The translations under genes and the position numbers were made by a program. Positions 1 through 12,400 of a DNA stretch of 64,000 nt are shown in pieces. Location of the stretch: the NCBI RefSeq assembly GCF_032854445.1, contig NC_088302.1:8863338-8927337 (forward strand), read 5' to 3'. The notes below the pieces were generated by a model, which saw nothing but the letters and a program-made list of their open reading frames with translations, did no database searches and was not told the DNA's origin. The stretch's first letter is position 1; every line of letters begins with the position of its first letter. The DNA is from Liolophura sinensis. Its lineage: Eukaryota > Mollusca > Polyplacophora > Chitonida > Chitonidae.

Positions 1-180
1 ATCACACTCTGTAAAATGTTACACTGGGAACATGTACAATAATTATAATGAATAAAGTTGACTGATAAAATTATACTTATCTGAAGCCCTGAAACTGGCC
101 AATCCAACCAATGTAGAATAAAATCAAAAATATACATAAATCGCACTGAAAGTTTATCTCTCTTATGTGAAAAGGTTAAC
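1..180 (+). mobile_element. Diverged MITE copy (family M)
   Basis: Shares CCAATCCAACCAATGTAG, CACTGAAAGTTTA and the end GTGAAAAGGTTAA with the two copies near 14 kb. The left end is lost or diverged. It sits just before the first exon in the window. Confidence 0.55.
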
Positions 181-232
181 GGGTTATTTTGTGCAAGGCT
201 GTTTACTTTGCTGGTTGTTTTGTGTTTACCAG

Positions 233-400
233 ATATGAGGAAGTCTAACTGTTACATTGACTACCTGAACACAACCCGTCCACCTTACCAGATCATCTGT
301 GAGAATCCTATGTCCACCAACATCACCAAGCGACAGTGCTGCTGCTCTATCGGACGAGCCTGGAATAATCCGTGTCACGCATGTCCCGTTGAAGGCTCAC
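233..400 (+). CDS. FBN: Fibrillin exon 1 of window: TB domain A, first half
   Basis: Encodes [11 protein letters not shown].. to ..CHACPVEGS. It carries seven of the eight TB cysteines, including the diagnostic CCC triplet ([10 protein letters not shown]). The acceptor is tgtgtttaccag and the donor gtatgt, phase 1-1. A sequon (NIT) precedes the triplet. No RGD is present. Confidence 0.9.
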
Positions 401-3400
401 GTATGTCAGAATTATACTCGCTCTGTGTATAACTGTGTGGAAGAATTGGGCTGATATGAATATAGGCATATAGGAGAGAGCCAAGGGTGCATAATTGGCC
501 TTTCAGTGTACCAAAAAATGCATAGCGGTCAGTGTAAGGGAAGAGCTCATAAGTTGGAACGGCGGGTCAGTAGGATCCATGCCGTTTGTGTCCTATTGCT
601 AGGAACAGCTGGCTGGCTGGCTTTGTCAGCATAACCGGCAGGCCCAAACAATCGGACACATTCATGGGATGTGGTTTGAAAGGAAACAAGTCAGTCTTAA
701 ACACTTCAGCAATCACCTACGAGCTAAATCTGAAGCTACGACTGTCTTGTCAAGTCAAGGGAGATTGTTCAAGACGTTTTACATATCTGACCAAGCGATA
801 AAAAAACATTTAGGTGAAAGCAAAGCATTTGCGGACAGAAACACCCAGACTGCATGCTTGGTTTTAAATGTTTGTGATTTGTAATACATGAACATGGTGT
901 CGGCAGATGTGGAAATGGATGCAGGCATAGAAATACACCCATCACAAGCTTCACATACATGTACTAGTACATTGCAACAATTTTTAAACATTGTATTACT
1001 GTAAATGACACACTAACATTTCCTGAGAGCTTACAGTCACTTGTCTGTAATTGAAAGCTTAAAGAATTCAACATTGACCAATTACATTATTTACTTTCAG
1101 TGACCTGCCCCTTGGAATGATCACAGTTGCATGGTTTTGGCGGGAATAATGGTTGATTGGCAGTTCATTCTGTATACATTAGGAAATTTTCCCACACGTT
1201 GTCCTGTATTGAAGGGGTTCATTTGGGACGCCAGTGTGGGCTATAATGCAATGCTATAACTCATTTAGATATAGTAGATATCAAAAGATAGAGACGGATC
1301 AAATAGCTGCAAATAACTCCTGTTTGAATTGCTTTGAATATTGGGATACATGTAGGGAAGAAAATTTCAATATGGCTGATTAAACACGTGTAAACCATGT
1401 AGACTTATGGTAGATGTGTAATGATTGAAAATTGAACAACACCTTCACTTCTTCAAGAACTCAAAGTGTACATTCAGCTTCTCAACCATACACTGAATTA
1501 AATCCTTGTACAGACTTTAGTATTATTCACTTCATGAAACAGAAAACATGTAGGCCTATAAACTTGTGCATGTATGGAAAGAATCACCTTTTTTAGCCTC
1601 GTTGTCAGCTGCTGAAGACGACCAGGCTGGGCTGATTGGGGACAGAATGTCTGGCTTGCCCTGAATGGGAAGGGAATTATCCTTTGATGTGACTTGTGGT
1701 CTTGTTTTCATTGTGAGATCTCCCACCAAATCTAGTCTAGCAGACAGATTTCAATGAGTTCAAATACACACCTTCACAGTGAATTACAATTAAATTTCAA
1801 TTAGTTTATACATACACAAATCGTTAATATTTATTTCCTTGTATCTTCGACATTTCAGTCGATTAAACCACCACAAAAAATGTTAAATTGGGTGTATTTA
1901 AGTGATTTCATAACCATTGAAGGTATTGTAAAATACATCTGTGGTCTGATCAGGTCGACATGTCCTTTGATTGTGATTTGTGTACGGTGCCGACATCATA
2001 TTTCTTTATATTTGAATACATTGTCGCTTATAATATTGATACCCCAATCTCCACATAATGAATGCTGTCATTAGATCATTAGGGTTTACACTGGTAATGT
2101 GCAATAATGTCTGAGTGTACTTGTATGCAAATTAACCCTGTGAAAATGAATTTTATTTCTATGTACCCAGTGTAAGGGAACAGGGAGTCTTGCATGTTTG
2201 ACTCACAAAGCTATAGCCCGAACCAGACCCTACGTTGTTTTGTAGTCTTATAATAATTCTATTGGATAAACAGGATCATACACTCGCGGTTTTATTTTGC
2301 GGAAGATCACCAAATATATATTTACATGCACTCCCACAGTATACAGACAGAACAAACAACCGAACATTCTTTTCAGATCTACACATGTAGATATGCCTAT
2401 ATATCTGGTGGCCCTTAAAATCAACAACGTCTCTTTAGCTGATCTGAGAGACAACTAAATTTTCATTTGTTTTTCTCGATTGTATTGGAGTCAAATCTTT
2501 GATGATGATTTTGAAGCGTGTATTTTGTAGCGGAGTTTGGGGCCTTGTGCGGGAAGGAGAGAGGACAGACTCGAATCACACCAGGTAAGTGAATCTGTTG
2601 GTATGTGCAGTGTGTGTAAGAAAATTATTTTTAAGCAGTGTTTATATATAAATGTAAGTAGTTCTTTATAATTGTATTGACATGTTTGTTGCAAACTACA
2701 ATATTTCTGAATCTGTACATTTGGATTGTATTATTTATTTGCTCCAGGTATTTATGGGATGTTACAAGTGCTTTAATAACAGTTTATTCTTAACCTGTTA
2801 CATCTGCATGTTCTGAATGGTAATGTTTGTGTGCATGGGAACTCTAGTGATTTGATAACAAGTACATGTCCTAATATGTTTTTCAGCATCTATATTGTTA
2901 ATGTTATCATGGTTTGTTGGTGATAAATGCTCTTTCACTTGTGGTAATAAATGCTGGTTGTCTACTGGTAATAAATGTTGGTTGTCTACTGGTAATAAAC
3001 ACTGGTTGTCTACTGGTAATAAATGCTGGTTGTCTACTGGTAATAAATACTGGTTGTTTACCGGTAATAAATGCTGGTTGTCTACTGGTAATAAACACTG
3101 GTTGTCTACTGGTAATAAATGCTTCCTTTCTGCTGGCAGACCTGAACGAGTGTGAGCTGATCCCAGGTCTGTGTCGCAATGGCCGCTGCATCAACACGCA
3201 GGGTAGCTTTAGGTGTGAGTGCTTCCCGGGCTTCAGGTATGATGCTGCAGCCTACATCTGTGCTGGTAAGTCACTTTCTTGTGAATCTGTTTAAGAACTT
3301 CTTTATATACTAGGACATAAGTAGTAAGTATGTCACACTGGTCAGGAATTGGGATACAAAACTTTGATGTGATGTGGGTCCAGTTGATAACCAGTGAGAA

Positions 3401-6400
3401 ATGCTTTGTTTACTGAGACCGTCTTAGTAGTACATGTATATGTAGTCTAGAGTTTACAGTACAAAACACTACCTTTTGAAAAAAAAAAACACTGTTAGAT
3501 ATTGGTGTATTTATAATTATTTTCGGTATTATCAAGGACAATTTTTTATTTCATACAGAATCTAGCCCTATAATGAAATTAAAGGGTGAAGGTATTTTTA
3601 ATCAAGTAATTTTCACTGTCATCCATTTCAATGAAGTATCAGTAAAATATCAAAATGCCATCAACATTGATTTTCAAATGATTGTAAAACCATGTACATT
3701 TATATATGCGTATATATCTTGTGGTCCTCAGAATAAATGTACCAAATTTTAGTAATTGTACTGAATTTTGTACATTTATTCTTCTACTTGATACACTTAA
3801 TATTCTCCTAGTTTCTTCCAGGAAATGTCTTGTTAAAACACAAACTTACTATCTGTCTTTGATTTGCAGATATTGATGAGTGCCGTGAGCTGGAGCCATG
3901 TAATGGGAACTCTGCCTGTATCAATGTTCCAGGGAGTTACTTATGTGAATGCCCTGAGGGGTACTACCTGACTCGAGATAAGCGATCTTGTCTGGGTAAG
4001 GACTTTATTGGGGTGGAGAGCTTCAGCATTAAATCCCTCTTGTGCCATGAATATATAATTTGTAATGAGTATAATAAGATTTTGGACCTCAGCCTGAGTA
4101 GTAACTACATAGCGCAAAGCATAGCGTTTGTTCTTTTTTGTACAGTTACAGTGTGTATCTCCATATTTCTCCTTTTTTTCTTTTTTTACATTTAATGGTC
4201 AGGATTAGTGATCTTATTTTATTTCTTTCTAATTCTTACAATTTGCTGTAGTTTTCAGCTAATTTTGGGCCACAATTTTTTAGTGACTTCCAAGGATGTA
4301 CAGTGTGAAGTATGACATGTTTATATTGCTTGTCTGTGTTTTTCATCATGCCTCTTAATCAAATTATATTCAGTTTATTTGGACTAGATATATGTCATGA
4401 AGCCAGAGACAATACAGAAATCTGAGAGTAAAAATCCCATATATTTCAGTTTCAGACTGAAAATTGTGTGGAAACTTAGAACATTGACTTTTGTAGCTTG
4501 TGATTCCTTTTATTGTGGCATGGCAATAAACAAAAATCAGATTTGATGAATTCATCGTTAACTCTACTCTGAGACTAAATGCTGGATTAAAATTAAAACA
4601 TGAGGAAGACCATATCCATTATGCCCTAAAAAATCTTTTGTGAAAAGTAAGCCATATTTATTTCACTTTTATTACAGATGTAAATGAGTGTGAGGAGATT
4701 CGTGATGTATGTGCCAATGGAAATTGTTTGAACTTGGTGGGAAGTTTCTCCTGTATCTGTCAGAATGGGTTCAAGTTGACTTCCAGTAGAGATTCTTGTA
4801 TAGGTGAGTACAAGTGATTGGAGGTATTATGAGAAAACTTTGTTTACAGGATACCACTGATCTGTTGCTAAAGACAGCAACAGTAAACAGCAGCAGATTT
4901 GAAAAGACAGCAACAGTAAATGAAACTTTGCTGGTAAGCCACTTGAACAGTAAAGTTGTTTCTATGTGTCATGTAACTCAAAGTGCACTATCAGGTGAAT
5001 AGTACCTTCATTTGAAGGTAATGTACTGTATCCGTTTGTTTCTGGCTCAATTGTTTTCAGATATCAATGAGTGTGAAGTGAGGCCGGGTATCTGTCGTAA
5101 CGGAACCTGTGAAAACCACCTTGGGGGTTATGAGTGTATCTGTCACCCAGGCTTCACACTCACAGAGAATGCAGACTGCTTTGGTGAGTCCAGTGTTGTC
5201 TTCAGACTTTTTTCCTCACTTGCATATACTTATATGTAGTAAATCATGTTAGTCCTCACACATCTTGTTCAGACTCAAGCATAGACATTTTCTGTCTATA
5301 AGATGGAAGTAGAAATCGTCCAATCTCTGGCAATGTTTTGCAGGGTTTTTTCCATAGTAAACTTCTCATCTCCAGAACAATGTGTCTACTCATGGGGAAA
5401 TATCTACCCTCTCAGACGGGCCAGATGATTGGCAGTTGTCTGGTCATGGGGTGTGAATTGAAGGTCGACTGTCATAAGTCAGTTTTGTGTAGTTTATTTC
5501 ATAAAATCATAACATTATGATATATTATAACGTTGACAATATCAGTATGTCATTTCATAAAAAATTGGATGTGAAACTGGGTTGCTGAAGTTTATTTATG
5601 ACTGTGACTCCTGCATTGTACAGTAAGATCTGTGAACATGAATATGTAACCAAACAGCTTATTTATGCGGTGAGTTCATTTTCAATTGTCCCCCTTCATT
5701 TTCCCAGACATTAATGAGTGCCGGTCTCTGATTGGCTTGTGTCAGAATGGTCGCTGTATCAACACACCTGGCAGCTTCACCTGTAGCTGTCAGCCAGGTT
5801 ACAAGATCTCATCTGACAGACAGAACTGTGTGGGTAAGTACTCCGCAATCATTTCTCACAGGAGTTTTCATCAGTTCTGAAGCAGAATTCTCATGTAACT
5901 CTCATGAGATACTAGGGCTGCTTTTGGTATTGTTGTTATGATGTAAGCCTGTCTGTCTTATTATCAGGACAGCTAAATAAAGACATTAGAAAGGCAAACT
6001 AAACTCAAGTATATTTCAATTATACAAGGGCCTCGAGGGGGGGGGGGGGTGTGCTGGGTGGGACCAAGCACGACCACCCGCAGGTTGCTGGTAGACGTTC
6101 CCACATACATGTATGGGCAGAGAGGAAGCCAGCATAAGCTGGACAAGACCTCACAGCAACTGCACTGGTGGATGGCTCCTGAGTCATTGTGCTGCACACC
6201 ACATGTATCCACACGGTTATGGAGACCCCTCTCATTTTCCACTTTACAGTTGAAGTGCTTAATACAAAATTTGCTTTGTATGATCGATACATAGAATCTG
6301 TAGTATCTCTCTGCACAATTTGATAGCTTTGACTTTAATGGTATTAGTGTTATTTGGGAATCACTTTTTCCCGGTGTAGAAAACAATAGTATGTTTACTT

Positions 6401-9400
6401 AAATCAGTTTCTGGATGATGTCAACCAGTCTGGGATTTGACAGTGTTGTAAGATTTTTGTTGGTAGATATCAATGAGTGTCAGGATATCCCGGGCCTCTG
6501 TCGCCATGGTACCTGTCAGAATGTGGAGGGTGGGTTCCTGTGTAACTGTTTTAGTGGATACACGCTTGGACCTTCACAACAAGAATGTATTGGTGAGTTG
6601 TCATGTTTTAAAAATAAGAGAAAAAAAGAAAAAATGCTGTTTGACCCATTTTTACACCACTCCCACCACTGGATATTAAAGATATTCCTGTCTGCACATT
6701 AGAATGATACGATTTTGATCATTAGTTATTAAAAACTTTGCTTGCTTTTGTCTTCTTAACTGAATAATGACCATACAATTTTCACCATCTACACTTTCTT
6801 CAATGATCAGCAAGTTTTAAATATAATATGTACAAAATAAACACTGAAGAAATGATCACATTTAAAGCGAGTGACACAGAGAACTTTAGACATCAGAATG
6901 GCTTCCTTATAAATATATGGACATATTTAGATTGTCTTGCTATAAATATAAAATAATACAATTTGAATGTCTGTACGGCTAATTTGATACTCTTGCTTGT
7001 TTCCCTGTGGGCAGATGTGAATGAGTGTCTAACAGAGGCAGGCATTTGTCAGAATGGCCAGTGTGTGAACACAGATGGAGGGTTTGAGTGTTACTGCCGG
7101 CCTGGCTATGTTCTCTCCAGCAGTGGAAGAAAATGTATGGGTAAGCAGAACTACATTGGCATGTGTGATCATGCTGCATAGGTAGATTTCTTTATACATA
7201 TATTTATACATGTTCCCCTGTTCTCACCGCATGTGTGGCCCACCTTGGTGACACGTTGTCAGCAACACTCGTCTGTCATCAATGTGTTGAGAGTATCCGT
7301 AAAGCACATGTAGGAAGGTTCATCAGGAACTTGCCAAAGGTTAATGGTTTACTCTGGTTACTCCTGTTTCCACTACTCATAAAACTGACTTCAGTATGGC
7401 ATTAAGGAAGAAATGGCAGCATAAAAATAAATAAAATATTTGTACATTTTCTTACAGACATGCGTAAAGGACTGTGCTTCCAGAGGTTTGTGGATGGAAC
7501 ATGCTTGTCACCACTCAGAATCAACATCACCAAGGCGGAGTGTTGCTGCACCCAGGGGAAGGCATGGGGCGGGGACCCGTGTGATGTGTGCCCAGAAAAG
7601 GGAGAGGGTATGTTGTAAGAAAAAAGCTTAGAAAAAAACTCTTTTGAGATAAACATATGACTCAGTGAACTGCCAGGCTCACAGAGAAGTTTTTTTTAGT
7701 TAAAATGTTAGCCAGCAGATAGGGTAATGACCATAATTTCAAGAGTGTGATTGCCTTCAGACTTGAGCTTAGGCTGACACTATTGAAAAAAGGTAGGATT
7801 TGATATTGTTAATCACAGGCGTGGACTGTACTGGCCGCATTCATTTCTGGATTACATCCTTTTGTCTTTCTTTGTTTAATGCAGAGAGCTACGCAGATCT
7901 GTGCCCCAATGGTCCTGGGCATATTATGGGTCCTAACGGAGAGTCAATGGAAGGTAATGTCTGAGAGAATCAGTCTAGAGTGTGACAGCGTGGAATAGTT
8001 TCAGAATGAGTATGGAGTTACTGTTAGTGAATCAGTGGCAGCTAGGTAATATCAGTAGAAAGTGATCAAAAATGAAAGATCAAGTCCCTTGTTTTATGTT
8101 TTTGTGCATTTACTTCAAGGGATATAATTTTTGCCAGCGTTTTGCTGGCCACTCCGTCTAATGACTTCTGTTTGAAGTTCTTCAGCCCTTATTAACTAGT
8201 CAGACATGTTAGATTGCACTGTAGAGTTCAGCTCTTGCTGGCTGGTTCAGAATGACTAACAACTTTACAATGGCATATGTGTCTGGTGTGGTGGTTTCTC
8301 TTTCCCTCTCTCTGCTTTTCTCTCTAAAACTTCATTCAAATGAAATTGTGTGCAGCATTAAACCCCGTTCAAATGAATAAGGGGAGCTAACTGGGGCTGA
8401 GTTACAATGTGAAATGTATTAAATTCGTTATCTTTTCATTCACTATGTGACAAGAAATTTAGGTTCAGTCTCACTCTGACAGGGAATTTTCAAGAATCCC
8501 CTGCTTTCATTTCTCTTGGACCCTTGGTAGACAGTGCTTACTTTTGTCGTGTTACATGAAGTTCCATGAAGACCACTTGCCTTCCAAATATATGACATTT
8601 CTCATACCTGATTTTGTTTGTCAATAATTCACCAAAGGTTTGTGGCTAACTCAGAAGAGCGTGGTTTTATCCATTCATGAAAATGGCTGCTGTTATATAA
8701 GTGAAATGTACTCAGGCATGTACATAAATACGTAAATAAATCAAATAAAAAGTGATGAACCATTTTAGGGATTTTTCTTCTTATTTTTTTTAGATGTGAA
8801 TGAGTGTTTCCTGGACCCTCAGTTGTGTAAAAATGGAAAGTGTGTCAATACGGATGGCTCTTTCAGATGTGAATGTCTTACAGGCTACATCCCTTCATCA
8901 GCTAATGAGTGTATAGGTGTGTACAAAAAACACTTGAGATAGACTTTTGCTCATCTACCTGTGTATTTTGGTGGAAAGATAGTTGATCTCATGAAAAGCT
9001 CAGCTTCAGATTCAAATGTCAGGAAGTTTACATTACTTCCTTGGCCAGTGGGTGTAAGAGAAAAAAAAGAAACAAAACAGATAACAGTTCTATGTAATCT
9101 GAAACCTATGAAATAAAGGCATGCTCTTTGTATTTTCGTAACATGGTTGTGAGCATGGCATTTTCAAATGCACTGAGGATTAAGAAGACACAATTTTGTT
9201 TCAGGCAACTTAGAGTGTATAGTGAATGTTCATCAAGATATGCAGTGTTTATCCAATACTTAGATTTAGACTCGTCATGGCCATCCATGCATAAGATAAT
9301 TATTTTGGCTGGAAAAATGTTCGTGCTTTATAACCTCGGAACACTGTGTCAACAATGTCTCGACCTAATGTGATAAAGTTTATGTAAATGTAACTTCCAC

Positions 9401-12400
9401 AAGTTTATGTAAATGTAACTTCCGCAAGTTTATGTAAATGTAACTTCCACAAGTTTATGTAAATGTAACTTCCACAAGTTTATGTAAATGTAACTTCCAC
9501 AAGTTTATGTAAATGTAACTTCCACAAGTTTATGTAAATGTAATTTTCTCCGGCTCAAGGAATAAAATTCTTTTATCTTTGATGATTTTCACATATTGCT
9601 AAGTAATTATTGTTTCTGATTTGTCGTATGTGGAATTTTCTACCACTCTTTCAGATGATGATGAATGTGCAGTTGGTAACGTATGTGGAAACGGCACATG
9701 CTTTAATGTGATAGGTGGATTCCAGTGTGCTTGTAATGAGGGCTTCACTCCAGGAATGCACGAAGTCTGTGAAGGTATATCGTTATTCAATACTCAATAT
9801 TACTTGCTTCTAATTGAGTGAGTGAGTGAGTGAGTGAGTGAGTGAGTGAGTGAGTGAGAGTGAGAGAGAGAGAGATAGAGAGAGAGAGTTTTGATTAGGC
9901 TGATATTGTTTGCCTTTGGTTACTTTTAACACCATGTGAATGTTTTGTTCCATTTCTAATTGCAGCAAACTGGAGCTTACATACTTGCAAGTTTTTTTGA
10001 CACCTGGCATTTTATGTGGCCTGAATTGAAAATTCACTTATTTTAGTGATTCATAGGGATGGTCTTACTTGCTGACATTTTACTAAGTCTTCTCTTGTCA
10101 GCTATGTATTTCCCCTGGACCTGTGCCCTTGCTGATTGGAGGCTCTGGACTGCCTCTGTTCAAATCATTACATGTAACTTTTTATTAATGAGACTGTATG
10201 TTGGAGCTCAGCTGTAGCTAACTCATATCCACTCGTTGATAGGTCAGAAAAGGGTTCTGTTTCACAAAAAGTCTGACAAGCAATTTTGTGTAACCCGTTT
10301 CACAAAGAAAATATTTGGCTATCAGCTAAACCTTTTTGCCTGAAGAGTTCGAAAGTTAGCACAAAATTCTATAGATAGGTCTCCAGAGGTGGCTAGGAGA
10401 CAGCATTGTTGACGGTTATGGTAAGCCTGCTAAGCTTTAGACAGTAAAACTTTTGTGAAACGGCCTGGTCAATTTTTTTGCCAAGCATACTTATGGAAGT
10501 CAACTAATGACACTTAGCCAACTAGCAGACCTTAGATGGCTACAAAAGTTTTGTGAAACGGTCCCAAGGTATTGTACAAAATGTAGAAGTGTCTTATGTG
10601 AACTGTTTTGCAAAGCATCGCATTGTTGTCTCTGCTTTTTTTTACTGTAACTCTCTGGGCTGTAGTCTTTCATATTATAGGTCAGTTGTTCCTGAGTGGT
10701 GCGTGAAACAACAAAGATACAAATACACTGTGTTAAAAAAAAGAACGAATCTATGCATTCATTTTCTAGTCTGGTGAACTTCACGCCTATGTTTCAGATA
10801 TTAACGAATGCCTTGGACCAGAGAATAGGTGTGCTTTCCGTTGTGTCAATCTCCCTGGGAACTTCCGCTGTATTTGTCCCATGGGGTACAAATTGGCCGC
10901 AGACGGAATTCATTGTGAAGGTATGTTAAAATGTACATTATTAATGAGGCTTTTAGAGAAGTAAAATATATGTCCATTGAAAATAAAATTTAATTTGATC
11001 TCGGCATGTATTTTGAATTCTCATCCACCACCATGTCTCTCTAAGATTCTATAATAATGATATAGTTCTCATATATATATGTATGTATTCATATATATGA
11101 GAATTATACCATTGTTATAGAATCTTCAGTTATCTGATCAGGGTATGCAGAAGCTTTAGCTTTAGCTTTTCACAATTATGGTTTGCTAGTGTAATGGATG
11201 GAGAATTTACTCTGTGGATCACACCAGGAATTGAACTCCACAGCCAAACTGAGCTAAAGGGATATTTCCCAAGCTGCTGCTAGTATAAGCACTGCAAATC
11301 TGCTCTTGTTCCACTAGAATGTCAGCATGTTTAAGCACAAGGCAGATGAGAGAAGACTCTTAATATAACTGATGTTGTTTTCATTGCCAGATGTGGATGA
11401 ATGTACGACCCCGGCTAACAAGTGTCGCTATGCCTGTAAGAATTTAGTGGGAACCTTCATGTGTATTTGTCTGGAGGGTTACAGAGAGGTTGGACCAGAC
11501 CAGTGTGTCGGTAAGATGATCTGCATTTCCTGTTTTCTGGTGACAGGTCACCAGTCATGTGTATTTGTCTGGAGGGTTACAGAGAGGTTGGACCAGACCA
11601 GTGTGTCGGTAAGATGATCTGCATGTCCTGTTTTCTGGTGACAGGTCACCAGTCATGTGTATTTGTCTGGAGGGTTACAGAGAGGTTGGACCAGACCAGT
11701 GTGTCGGTAAGATGATCTGCATGTCCTGTTTTCTGGTGACAGGTCACCAGTCATGTGTATTTGTCTGGAGGGTTACAGAGAGGTTGGACCAGACCAGTGT
11801 GTCGGTAAGATGATCTGCATGTCCTGTTTTCTGGTGACAGGTCACCAGTCTACCTGAATTGATGACGTATTGCCAACAACATAACAAATGTGCTGCTATT
11901 GTAAGCATTATCTACATAAAGTTAAGACTTTCAGATTTCTACTGACATAAATCTGAACTTGAGTAGACGGCCATATGTTTAGTTTCATATCAACTCACTC
12001 CAGGAGCTGTATTTAGAAACCTGTCCAAATATTGACTCTTTTGACTGGTTTACCTCCCCTTTAGTCTTGACGACGGGAGAGTTTCAGCGACTTCAAATAT
12101 CAGACTAGGAATTGTCTTGTAATTATGCAGCCTACCATGTAACTTCAGTTCTGGCGTACAGGTCGATGGCAAGTACGAACACTTTAAAATACCTGGTCCA
12201 TGGAAAGCAAATGTTGCATTGTGGGAATGTCCTTCCTCATTTTCATGTTATCTCATCGGGCTGACAGGTTTGACCAATGAAGGATTTTCTCATCTAATTC
12301 TCTTTATTGACATTTTCAGAATTTACAGGCCTGGGGCATTTAATTAGGAGTCAAATGCAACTCATGTTTGTATTTAGGTGAACCATCTCAAAAATTCTGA

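Noticed and set aside
4370-4555. Minus-strand ORF in a fibrillin intron
   Set aside because: Short, no motif, and inside a well-supported intron on the other strand.
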